Assembly (NCBI RefSeq): GCF_004404055.1 | Contig: NZ_SOHK01000004.1 | Span: 91,156 to 155,155, forward strand | Direction: 5' to 3' | DNA length: 64,000 nucleotides | From: Cryobacterium ruanii | GTDB lineage: Bacteria > Actinomycetota > Actinomycetes > Actinomycetales > Microbacteriaceae | Shown here: positions 1 through 8,376 of the stretch, piece by piece | How the letters are laid out: the number at the start of each line of letters is the position of its first letter | How positions within the stretch are numbered: the stretch's first letter is position 1 | Position numbers and translations under genes: made by a program | The notes under the pieces: model-generated | Databases searched by the model: none | What the model saw: the letters and a program-made list of their open reading frames with translations, nothing else | Told to the model about the DNA's origin: nothing

Positions 1-2424
1 GGCGCCGTTGCCCACGTGGGCCCCGCCGAGCACGGTGCTGCGGGAGCCGATCCGGGCGTCGGCTCCGACGTGCAGGTGGCCGATGCGCAGCACGTCGCCG
101 TCGATCCAGTACCCGGCCAGGTCGACCTCCGGTTCGATCGATGCCTGGGCTCCGATGGTGAGCAGGCCCGTCACCGGTGGCAGCGAGTGCAGATCGACGT
201 CGGGACCGATCTCCGCGCCGAGGGCCCGGGCGTAATAGCTGATCCAGGGGGCACCGGCGAGGCTCGCGGCATCGACGAGCAACGCGATCTGTTCGGCGAG
301 CCACAACCTCAAATGCACGGAGCCACCGCGGGGGTAGTTGCCGGGCAGCACGTCATGCAGCAGGAGTCGGGCCGCAATGACGGCGATGAACATCTTTCCG
401 GGAGGCGTCACGAACAGCACGAATCCCAGCGCCACCCACCACCACGACAGGGTCGGGGCGAACGTCGCGCCGGCCACGCTGAGCAAATTGTTGGCGATGG
501 CGAGGTAGACCAGCCAGCGCGCACCACTCAGCACGTGCAGCGGAATACCGAGCAGGGTCTGGGCGAGCTGGCTGCCGGCCGGCGTCGGCAGTACCTGCCG
601 CACCACGGGTGGCGTCACGGGGGTGCGAGCGTCGAGTTCCTCGGCGAGCGACCCGATGCGCGGGTGGTCGTACAGGTCGGCGACGGTGGTTTCGGGGTAG
701 CGGGCGCGTATGGCCGACACGAACTGCGCGGCCGAGAGTGAGCCGCCGCCCTGGGCGAAGAAGTCATCGTCGGGCCCGTTGACCGGCACTCCCAAAATGG
801 ATGCCCACGCTTCCGCCAGCCATGCCGCCGTCGGTGACAGCGCCGCGGCGTCGTCGTCCGAGGCGGGAAGGGGCCAGGGCAGCGCCGCCCGGTCGACCTT
901 GCCCGAGGTTCGGGTCGGCAACGCATCGACGACGGCCAGCAGCGGCACGAGTGCGGCCGGCAGTTCGTCGCGCAGCCGTGCTATCGCGGTCTGCCGGTCG
1001 AACGGCCCGCCCGCGCTGGTGAGGGCGATATAACCGACCAGGATATGGTTGCCGGCCGGGGTGGTCTGCACCACGGCGGCGCCCCCGGCCACGCCGGGAA
1101 GAGCGTTGAGAGCGGCATCCACTTCACCGAGTTCGATGCGGCGGCCGCCGAGTTTGACTTGGTCGTCGGCGCGGCCGGCGAAAACCAGGCCGGCGCGATC
1201 GAACCTTACAAGGTCGCCGCTGCGGTAGGCGCGCGGCCAACCCAGTTGCGCGTGCGGAGCGTACTTCTCAGCGTCTTTCTCGGCATCGAGGTAGCGGGCC
1301 AGCCCGACGCCGCCGATGATGAGTTCGCCGGTTTCTCCCTCGACCACCCGCTCGCCGTGGGCGTCGACGACGGCAAGGTTCCAGCCGTCGAGCGGCAGGC
1401 CGATCCGCATCTCGCCCACGCCGTCGACGAGGGCACCGCAGGCCACGACGGTGGCTTCGGTTGGGCCGTAGGTATTCCAGACTTCCCGGCCGCGGGTCGC
1501 GATGCGGGCGACGAGTTCGGGCGGGCAGGCCTCGCCCCCGAAGATCAGCAGGCGCACGGCCTCGAGGGATTCTTCCGGCCAGAGCGCGGCGAGGGTCGGC
1601 ACGGTCGAAACGACGGTGATGCCGTGTGTGATGAGCCAGGGGCCGAGGTCGGCGCCGCTGCGCACCAGGGACCGCGGGGCTGGCACCAGGCAAGCACCGT
1701 TGCGCCAGGCCAGCCACATCTCTTCGCAACTCGCATCGAAGGCCACCGACAGGCCGGCGAGCACCCGGTCACCGGTTCCAATCGGTTCTTCTCGCAAAAA
1801 CAGGCTGGCCTCGGCGTCGACGAACGCGGCTGCTGAGCGGTGGGTGACGGCGACCCCCTTCGGCACGCCGGTCGACCCAGAGGTGAAAATGACCCAGGCG
1901 TCGTCGTCGGGCGTGGGAATGTTGTCGGCGGGAAAGACGAGCGCAGGGTCGTCGTGCGGCGACACCGGCCGCCCCTGCAAGACCTGCACGTCGAGGGCTT
2001 CACGCGGCGCGAACACACTGTCTTCGCCGATAACACCGACCACGTGTGCCTCGGAGAAGACCAGCCGGGCGCGTTCCTCCGGGTCGTCGGCGTCGACTGG
2101 AACGTAGGCTGCTCCCACGAACAGGGTCGCCAGAATCGACACATAGAGATCACGGGTGCCCGAGGGTATGCGAATACCCACGGTGTCGCCACGGCGCACT
2201 CCGGCGAGGCCGAGCGCGGTCGACTGCGCCTGCACTCGTTGCAGCAGGCCGCGGTAACTGATCGTGCCGGCCGCATCTTCCAGGGCCAAGGCGTCCGGAT
2301 GCTGCGCCGCGGTTTCCGCAAGAATGTCGGCGAGGGTGCGGGCTGGCTTGGCGCGGTGCCCCGCAGCGAGCACGGACTGCGCATGCACGCTCTCGCCGGA
2401 TGGACTGTGTTGGTGCTCGCTCAC
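1..2424 (-). CDS. Pls/PosA-type adenylation (NRPS-like) protein, 3' end outside window
   Basis: The frame starts at GTG 2424, four bases after a GAGGAG ribosome site, and stays open through 808 codons to the left edge. Residues about 30-480 form an amino-acid-type adenylation domain: FTSGSTGVPKG is at 180-190, and NTYGPTEA lies near 320. A carrier domain follows, with GGGSLS carrying the phosphopantetheine serine. Hydrophobic membrane segments come next, then a left-handed beta-helix (RIGSRSTVLGGAHVG) at the window edge. This order matches the Pls/PosA terminal-domain proteins, usually about 1300 residues, which include the epsilon-poly-lysine synthetase class. No condensation domain is visible. 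The substrate cannot be read from the sequence. The family assignment is firm and the product is unknown. Confidence 0.88.
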   Translation of the reverse strand, partial: MSEHQHSPSGESVHAQSVLAAGHRAKPARTLADILAETAAQHPDALALEDAAGTISYRGLLQRVQAQSTALGLAGVRRGDTVGIRIPSGTRDLYVSILATLFVGAAYVPVDADDPEERARLVFSEAHVVGVIGEDSVFAPREALDVQVLQGRPVSPHDDPALVFPADNIPTPDDDAWVIFTSGSTGVPKGVAVTHRSAAAFVDAEASLFLREEPIGTGDRVLAGLSVAFDASCEEMWLAWRNGACLVPAPRSLVRSGADLGPWLITHGITVVSTVPTLAALWPEESLEAVRLLIFGGEACPPELVARIATRGREVWNTYGPTEATVVACGALVDGVGEMRIGLPLDGWNLAVVDAHGERVVEGETGELIIGGVGLARYLDAEKDAEKYAPHAQLGWPRAYRSGDLVRFDRAGLVFAGRADDQVKLGGRRIELGEVDAALNALPGVAGGAAVVQTTPAGNHILVGYIALTSAGGPFDRQTAIARLRDELPAALVPLLAVVDALPTRTSGKVDRAALPWPLPASDDDAAALSPTAAWLAEAWASILGVPVNGPDDDFFAQGGGSLSAAQFVSAIRARYPETTVADLYDHPRIGSLAEELDARTPVTPPVVRQVLPTPAGSQLAQTLLGIPLHVLSGARWLVYLAIANNLLSVAGATFAPTLSWWWVALGFVLFVTPPGKMFIAVIAARLLLHDVLPGNYPRGGSVHLRLWLAEQIALLVDAASLAGAPWISYYARALGAEIGPDVDLHSLPPVTGLLTIGAQASIEPEVDLAGYWIDGDVLRIGHLHVGADARIGSRSTVLGGAHVGNGA

Positions 2425-2765
2425 ACGACTCCTCGATCAGGTCGTGGCCGCCTGGCTCGCCGCGAAAATATCAGTCTAGATCTCAAAGGTAACGCGGAGG
2501 TGAACCTTCCGGCCGACAGCGTCCGGCGCATGCTCCGCTATCGTAGGCCGGGCCTGAGTCGTTGCCTGCTCGATCATGAATGTGCGCTCGACGATCCGCT
2601 GATCAGGGGCCCGCGGGGGGCGAACGAAGCGCTAGACAGGGAAACATGTATCGAACGCCACGTGGGAACGACTGAATCAAGAGTCGGCCGTTCACCTCTA
2701 TGGTGAGCTGCACAAGGTCACGCACGAGACCATCGCGGTGCAAGTAACCGTGGATTCTTTCCGGC
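2425..2765. other. Intergenic region without a recognisable gene
   Basis: About 340 bases separate the adenylation gene from tRNA-Arg. I find no convincing reading frame with a ribosome site. The end next to the adenylation gene should hold its promoter: an AT-richer patch at about 2465-2490 could supply -10/-35 elements on the minus strand. No strong hairpin was seen. Confidence 0.5.
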
Positions 2766-2840
2766 TGGTGCCCCTGGAGGGATTCGAACCCCCGGCCATT
2801 TCCTTAGGACGGAATTGCTCTTCCACTGAGCTACAGAGGC
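2766..2840 (-). tRNA. tRNA-Arg (anticodon CCU)
   Basis: The minus strand folds as a complete cloverleaf. It has a 7-bp acceptor (GCCTCTG with CAGGGGC), a D arm GCTC/GAGC, an anticodon loop GTCCTAA with CCT at positions 34-36, and a T arm with GGTTCGAATC. The CCA end is encoded (plus-strand tgg at 2766-2768). It reads the arginine codon AGG. The first anticodon-stem pair is A-A, a mismatch. Confidence 0.95.
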
Positions 2841-2902
2841 TGGTCCAGTAAGTTTAGCCGGTCACGCCGGTCGGCCCGCTCAATGGACCAGCGGCCTGGC
2901 CG

Positions 2903-3400
2903 CTAAGCAGCCGGAGCCAGGTAGGCGTCCCACTCCTGCTCTGGCCGCTCGACGCCGCGCACGACCCAGGTTGTGCCTTGCGGCATCCGTGGGGTGAAGC
3001 GCAGTTTCCAGCCCATTTCGGCCGGCGTGTGGTCGCTCTTGAGGTTGTTGCAGCGCAGGCAGCACGCGGCGAGATTGTCCCAGGTGTCGCGGCCGCCGCG
3101 TGACCGCGGCAACACGTGGTCAATCGTGGCCGCCGACTTGCCGCAATAGCAGCAGCGGTGGTCGTCGCGGCGCAACACTCCCCGACGGCTCACCGGCACG
3201 AGACGCGACATCGGAATGCGCACGTATCGCGTGAGCAGTATGACACTCGGGCGATCCCACGAGCCGGACGTCGCGAAAACGGGGTGGTTCTGATCTGACT
3301 GCACGATCGTCGCCTTCTGGTTCATCACCAGGATGAGTGCTCGTTTGAACGAGACGACGGCGAGGGGCTCATAGCCCGCGTTGAGTACCAGTGTGCGCAT
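2903..3400 (-). CDS. HNH endonuclease family protein
   Basis: A 165-residue protein beginning MRTLVLNAGYEPL. The ATG at 3400 is preceded by AAAGGGAG; an upstream in-frame ATG at 3496 would run through the leader region and lacks such a site. The HNH fold is seen in the C-terminal half: CCYCGKSAATIDHVLPRSRGG, then NLAACCLRCNNLKSD, giving two zinc CxxC pairs and the H..N..H residues. This small stand-alone type is common in actinobacteria as a single gene of uncertain role in DNA cleavage or repair; no modification gene or phage neighbour is present here. It lies downstream of a terminator and a short Cys-rich reading frame that may influence its expression. Confidence 0.85.
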   Translation of the reverse strand: MRTLVLNAGYEPLAVVSFKRALILVMNQKATIVQSDQNHPVFATSGSWDRPSVILLTRYVRIPMSRLVPVSRRGVLRRDDHRCCYCGKSAATIDHVLPRSRGGRDTWDNLAACCLRCNNLKSDHTPAEMGWKLRFTPRMPQGTTWVVRGVERPEQEWDAYLAPAA

Positions 3401-3492
3401 GCGCTCCCTTTCGAAGGAGGCTGGACGGCTTCCAGCCATTCGAACTACATCCGATGCGTAAAGAACAGGAGCGCGTCGGGGCGAAAGAGGGT

Positions 3493-3526
3493 ACAAAAAA
3501 AGACGCCGTCACAATGACAACGCCTT
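3493..3526 (-). terminator. Intrinsic terminator between short ORF and HNH gene
   Basis: On the minus strand, a 12-bp stem (3500-3511 with 3515-3526, including three G-U pairs) closes a 3-base loop and is followed by a run of T. The stop codon of the short reading frame above lies inside the stem, so translation of that frame could affect folding. Confidence 0.75.
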
Positions 3527-3622
3527 CTGGCTGCTCACGCAGCTCTTCTCGCTCTGACAACTATGCCGAAAGCACTCGCGACCGCGCACATCCATGGTGT
3601 GGATAGTGCGTCGCTCATGCAT
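3509..3622 (-). CDS. Candidate 37-residue Cys-rich leader peptide or small protein
   Basis: An ATG at 3622 lies five bases after a strong AAGGAG ribosome site and opens 37 codons ending in TGA inside the stem of a rho-independent terminator. The peptide starts MHERRTIHTMDVRG and contains three cysteines and seven arginines or lysines near its start. It precedes the HNH gene on the same strand by about 110 bases. The ribosome site and terminator make expression plausible. Whether it is an attenuator leader, an independent small protein or chance is open. I do not recognise a family. Confidence 0.5.
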   Translation of the reverse strand: MHERRTIHTMDVRGRECFRHSCQSEKSCVSSQKALSL

Positions 3623-3669
3623 GGGCTCTCCTTGCGGACTTACAACTACATCAGGGCTATAGGTTAACC

Positions 3670-3710
3670 CACAAATGGCGCAACAGGTGAACCTGTATGC
3701 GCCATTTGTG
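3670..3710 (-). terminator. Long hairpin after the NlpC/P60 gene
   Basis: A near-perfect 18-bp inverted repeat (CACAAATGGCGCA at 3670 on the plus strand, its complement ending at 3710) closes a four-base loop just downstream of the NlpC/P60 stop codon. It lacks a T run, so termination is inferred from the position and stem strength. Confidence 0.6.
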
Positions 3711-3744
3711 CGAGCTGTTACCCAGCGTTCAGCGCACGGGTGAG

Positions 3745-4563
3745 TTAGATGCCGATCCGAACGATGTAGTAGTCGCTGGTCCAGATCGGTTGGATCCGCA
3801 CGGATTGGCCGGTGTACGGCGCGTGCAGGATGTTTCCATTGCCGGCATAGAAGCCGTCGTGACCGTCCATGATCACGAGGTCGCCTGGCACGGCATCCTC
3901 GATCGCGATTCTGGTCCCGGCCGCGCCCTGTCCGACGGAGGAGTGGGGAAGGCTGATGCCGAACTGCGCGTACACGTACATGATGAAGCCGGAGCAGTCG
4001 AAGCCAGCCGGGGTGGCGCCGCCGAAGACATACGGTGTGCCCTGATATTGCGAGGCCACATTGAAAACGGATGCGAGGTCAAAATTCGGGTAGGCCGGGT
4101 TGGCCAGGTAGTCGGCCACGCTCGGTCCGGAGTAGCTCGCGGCGTATGAGGTCATCTGCGCGGCAACCTCGACGCGGCGGGTTTCCGCGGCCGCGGCCGC
4201 TACTGCGGCGGCAAGTTCTTCCGGGGTAGTGGCGGTGAAACCTTCACGAGCGACGCTGACCGTTGCCGACTGGGCATCGACTTCGACGGCTTGCGCCTGG
4301 GCCTTGGACATCTCGGTGGATTCGCTGGCCTTGAATGCCGCATCCTTCGACCCGGGAGCGAACGCATAGGCCGGGAGGGCCATTGTGGCAACCAGGCCGG
4401 TAGCAAGGGCCATGACGACGATGTTGGCGACACCGCCACGACGCTTTTTCGGGGCCGCACGCGGCAGGGTTCGGTGGGCGTGTACCGACGATTCCACTTT
4501 TTCCAGGGAATCATTTGTCGGGCTCAGCCCGCGTCGGGACCTTCTCGTTTCTAATGCAGCCAA
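3745..4563 (-). CDS. Secreted NlpC/P60 peptidoglycan endopeptidase
   Basis: A 272-residue protein starting at TTG 4563, eight bases after GGAGG. A long basic N-terminal stretch precedes one hydrophobic segment ending ALPAYAFA, a probable signal peptide with AxA cleavage. A middle helical region rich in Ala follows. The last about 110 residues are NlpC/P60: GTPYVFGGATPAGFDCSGFIMYVY holds the catalytic Cys, PHSSVGQG the segment after it, and GHDGFYAGNGNILHAP the catalytic His. These enzymes cut D-Glu-DAP-type links in the stem peptide during growth and cell separation. It lies downstream of ideR on the same strand, about 270 bases away. Confidence 0.88.
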   Translation of the reverse strand: MAALETRRSRRGLSPTNDSLEKVESSVHAHRTLPRAAPKKRRGGVANIVVMALATGLVATMALPAYAFAPGSKDAAFKASESTEMSKAQAQAVEVDAQSATVSVAREGFTATTPEELAAAVAAAAAETRRVEVAAQMTSYAASYSGPSVADYLANPAYPNFDLASVFNVASQYQGTPYVFGGATPAGFDCSGFIMYVYAQFGISLPHSSVGQGAAGTRIAIEDAVPGDLVIMDGHDGFYAGNGNILHAPYTGQSVRIQPIWTSDYYIVRIGI

Positions 4564-4755
4564 AGTTTTAACCTCCGGCGCCTCGACAACTCTCGGTCGT
4601 TGTCCCGTCCACTTCGCTGATCGCGGGTGTGTTCATAAATCAAGAGACGGGGCAAGAAGGCGTCTTGACTAGAGTCCTTCGACCTTTTCTGGTCTGTGGG
4701 ACATCCCCGAGGTTACAAGAAGCCCGCCCATTTGTCACCATGAAGTGGCACTTTT

Positions 4756-4771
4756 CTAACGGATTGGTAAC
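4756..4771. promoter_or_regulatory. Possible MtrA-like direct repeat upstream of the NlpC/P60 gene
   Basis: CTAAC-N6-GTAAC (plus strand) lies about 190 bases upstream of the hydrolase start. MtrA of actinobacteria binds repeats of the GTnAC type and controls cell-wall hydrolases, so the position fits. The match is short and could be chance. Confidence 0.25.
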
Positions 4772-4832
4772 GGGCCGCGCAAAAGCGCAAGACAACTGGC
4801 TCGATTTACCACTGGGTGAATCCCGCGCAATG

Positions 4833-5552
4833 TCAGTGAGTGAGCGGGATGTAGTCGGTTGGCGTGGTGACGAAGATGTGGCTGGCCACCTCATTGGGAA
4901 GCTCCAGACCAGCACCAAAACCCTCGACCTGTACTAGAACGTATGATCCTGCGGCCGAGAACTCCCCGGTCGCGCCCGGCATGACCCCGCTCTGCTTGAG
5001 CTGCAGCAGCAACTCGGGATCGAACTGAACCGGCTCGCCGAGACGACGGATGACCGCGGTCACCGGCACGGTCGAACTCGCCACTACCGACAGCACGTTG
5101 GTCACCCCCGCCATGAAGGCGACCGCCGGCGAATCGCCGAGCTCGTCGAGACCCGGGATCGGATTGCCGTAGGGAGATTCGGTCGGGTGTCCGAGCATCT
5201 CCAAGATCTTGCGTTCGACTTGCTCGCTCATCACGTGTTCCCAGCGGCAGGCTTCGTCGTGTACGAACTCCCACTCCAGCCCGATCACGTCGCTCAGTAG
5301 GCGTTCGGCCAGGCGGTGCTTGCGCATCACGTGCACGGCCTTACTGCGGCCGGCCGGGGTCAGCTCGAGGTGCCGGTCACCAGATACGACGACAAGGCCG
5401 TCGCGTTCCATGCGCGCGACGGTCTGCGAGACCGTCGGTCCGGAATGACCGAGACGCTCGGAGATCCGTGCACGCAGTGGCACGATCTGTTCTTCCTCGA
5501 GGTCGAGGATCGTGCGGAGATACATTTCGGTTGTGTCGATCAGGTCGCTCAT
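4833..5552 (-). CDS. ideR: Iron-dependent repressor IdeR/DtxR
   Basis: A 239-residue DtxR-family metal-sensing repressor. The N-terminal winged helix (residues about 1-70) is followed by the dimerisation and metal domain with HDEACRWEHVMS, which supplies the His98, Cys102, Glu105 and His106 ligands of DtxR/IdeR; Met10 is also present. Cys at position 102 points to iron sensing, since MntR-type proteins have Glu there. A C-terminal SH3-like domain is included. The start at 5552 has AAGGG upstream. With Fe2+ bound it should repress siderophore and uptake genes and activate storage genes. It is divergent from serC. Confidence 0.92.
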   Translation of the reverse strand: MSDLIDTTEMYLRTILDLEEEQIVPLRARISERLGHSGPTVSQTVARMERDGLVVVSGDRHLELTPAGRSKAVHVMRKHRLAERLLSDVIGLEWEFVHDEACRWEHVMSEQVERKILEMLGHPTESPYGNPIPGLDELGDSPAVAFMAGVTNVLSVVASSTVPVTAVIRRLGEPVQFDPELLLQLKQSGVMPGATGEFSAAGSYVLVQVEGFGAGLELPNEVASHIFVTTPTDYIPLTH

Positions 5553-5650
5553 CCGCAGCCCTTCATTCGGCTCGTGCGCGCACCATTCGTCAGAAGACTG
5601 AAAGGTGCTTCGTCAGCGGCCTCGGCAATGGCCCGCACAGCGTCACAAGC

Positions 5651-6804
<1,154 letters not shown>

Positions 6805-6827
6805 CAGAACACGTAAGGAATCGGGTC

Positions 6828-7082
6828 ATGCGTCTCTGGTTGAAAGACAGCGAACGTCGGCCCGATCCGCTGCCCGCAAGAACGGATGCCCGCAAGGCAC
6901 TGTTCGCCGGCACCCTGCTCTGGCTGGTTGCTCTCGGCGCCGCCCTCGTCACCCAGTGGACGGTGCCGGAGGCGTCAGGGGCGGCGAGCGCGCCGGGAGC
7001 GGGTTGGTGGCTGTGGTGCACTGTGATCGGCGTCGCCCTCGGCCTCGTTGGTCTCGCCTGGGTTCAGTTCCGCCGCCGCTAG
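6828..7082 (+). CDS. DUF2530 small membrane protein
   Basis: An 84-residue protein with two predicted membrane helices (about 27-48 and 60-80) and a short basic tail FRRR. AAGGA lies upstream of the ATG. The composition and length match the actinobacterial DUF2530 family, of unknown function. It follows serC closely. Its last 108 bases run antisense to the 3' end of the DUF3027 gene. Confidence 0.8.
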   Translation: MRLWLKDSERRPDPLPARTDARKALFAGTLLWLVALGAALVTQWTVPEASGAASAPGAGWWLWCTVIGVALGLVGLAWVQFRRR

Positions 7083-7634
7083 CGCCTCATCGAAATCGAT
7101 GCCGTCGAGGGCATCCAGGGCGTCGAGCTCGTCATCCTCGTCGTCGTCGACGGACTCCGGGTCGTCGTCCAGGTCGTCGTCGTCCGAGTCGTTGTCGTCC
7201 GAGTCGTCGTCATCCGCGTCGTCATCGTCCGAGTCGTCGTCGTCCGAGTCGTCATCGTCCGAGTCGTCGTCGTCATAGTCGGTGTCGTCGGCATCCACCG
7301 CGGTGTCGTCGTCCACCAGACGATCCGACCACGGTACCCACTCGGGCGCGAGCAGCGAGTCGTCGCCGGGGGTGAGTTCGGTTTCAAGAACCTTCGGCTC
7401 AGAACTCTCGTCGACCCGCGCCAGGCTGACGGTCCAGCGCCAACCTGGGTAGCCGGTCATCAAGCAGTCGAACAGCAGGGACGCAACGAGGTCACCCTCG
7501 TCGATGTGTCCGACGACCTCACCGATCGTGTCATCGGTCGTGATCTCCAGCAGTGCCGTGCGGGCCAGGTCAACGGCCGCGAGCAGGGTGGCGTCGGTCG
7601 GCTTGCTCGTCCGCGCGTCGGTCGCCTCAGGCAT
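6975..7634 (-). CDS. DUF3027 protein with acidic Asp/Ser repeat
   Basis: A 219-residue protein. Residues 1-110 match the actinobacterial DUF3027 family (SLLFDCLMTGYPGWRW, LLAPEWVPWSDRL). An extremely acidic tract of SDDDD units follows, and then a basic end RSRRARRP. Its ATG overlaps the stop of the upstream cold-shock gene by eight bases, so the two are translationally coupled. The acidic tract suggests an unstructured charged tail; function is unknown. The C-terminal 36 codons overlap DUF2530 on the opposite strand, so the tail composition is partly constrained by a membrane helix coded on the other strand. Confidence 0.82.
   Translation of the reverse strand: MPEATDARTSKPTDATLLAAVDLARTALLEITTDDTIGEVVGHIDEGDLVASLLFDCLMTGYPGWRWTVSLARVDESSEPKVLETELTPGDDSLLAPEWVPWSDRLVDDDTAVDADDTDYDDDDSDDDDSDDDDSDDDDADDDDSDDNDSDDDDLDDDPESVDDDEDDELDALDALDGIDFDEALAAAELNPGETNEAEGDADHSAPQPPTRSRRARRP
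7161..7276 (-). repeat. 15-bp in-frame repeat coding SDDDD units
   Basis: A run of GAC/GAT codons broken every fifth codon by Ser, Ala or Asn, within the DUF3027 gene. The period of 15 bases keeps the reading frame, so copy number can change without a frameshift. Confidence 0.85.
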
Positions 7635-8007
7635 CCAGTTCCTCGGCGACCTTACGCAGCATCGCCGCGATCTTCTTGCTGTGGCTCGACTCGGGGTAGC
7701 GACCGCGCTTGAGGTTGGTGCCGATCCCGTCGAGCAGCTTCACCAGGTCTTCCACGATGATGGCCATGTCGTCGGCTGGTTTTCGGTTGAACTTGCTCAG
7801 GCTCGGTGGCGCCTCGATCACGCGCACCGAGAGTGCTTGGGCGCCGCGTTTGCCGTCGGCGATACCGAATTCGAGCTTCGCGCCGGCCTTGACAGTTACG
7901 CCGGAGGGCAGGGCGGAAGCGTGGAGGAAGACCTCTTGACCGTCATCGGACGAGATGAAGCCAAAGCCTTTTTCCTCGTCGTAAAACTTGACCTTGCCGG
8001 TGGGCAT
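7627..8007 (-). CDS. Cold-shock domain protein, long form
   Basis: A 126-residue protein starting MPTGKVKFYDEEKGFGFI, with GTGAGG five bases before ATG 8007. Residues 1-66 form a CspA-type cold-shock domain with RNP motifs (KGFGFISS, EVFLHAS). An extra helical C-terminal region of about 60 residues (KPADDMAIIVEDLVKLLDGIG) is typical of a longer actinobacterial Csp type found beside DUF3027. It likely binds single-stranded nucleic acid. The stop codon overlaps the DUF3027 start. Confidence 0.9.
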   Translation of the reverse strand: MPTGKVKFYDEEKGFGFISSDDGQEVFLHASALPSGVTVKAGAKLEFGIADGKRGAQALSVRVIEAPPSLSKFNRKPADDMAIIVEDLVKLLDGIGTNLKRGRYPESSHSKKIAAMLRKVAEELDA

Positions 8008-8100
8008 CTGAACCTCACTGAGTTTCGGGCGCACAAAAAGGCGCGGGGTGTGTTACCAGCATATTCGGTTGCGGCTCCGGCGTGCCCGTATCCTTAGTAT

Positions 8101-8376
8101 GTGACCAATCAAACTCCACAGCCCGTCAGCCGGCTTGAACGCGTTCTCGCCTATATGGTGGCGAGCGTGGTGGGGCTGTCGATTCTTGCGTTCGCCGCGG
8201 TGATCATCGCAACGGCGATGGGTGTCGGGGAGAATGACGGGTTCAGCCGCGGTATCTGGCCGCCGATCTTCATCTTGCCGCTCTACGGGCTGCCCGCCGG
8301 TTTCCTTCTCATCATCTCACTCATGGTCTCTGTGGGAGTTCGCCGCAGCCGCGAAGCTCGACGAGACCGCGAGTAA
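8101..8376 (+). CDS. Small two-helix membrane protein
   Basis: A 91-residue protein starting at GTG 8101, with hydrophobic helices at about residues 16-39 and 53-77 and an Arg-rich tail RRSREARRDRE. Similar small membrane proteins are common in this family of bacteria and have no assigned role. Its TAA stop overlaps the ATG of the next gene by one base (TAATG), so it is translationally coupled to the helicase-associated gene. Confidence 0.65.
   Translation: MTNQTPQPVSRLERVLAYMVASVVGLSILAFAAVIIATAMGVGENDGFSRGIWPPIFILPLYGLPAGFLLIISLMVSVGVRRSREARRDRE

Noticed and set aside
4564..4832. c-di-AMP (ydaO-type) riboswitch before the NlpC/P60 gene
   Set aside because: Such riboswitches often precede these hydrolases, but I could not match the conserved core in this leader.
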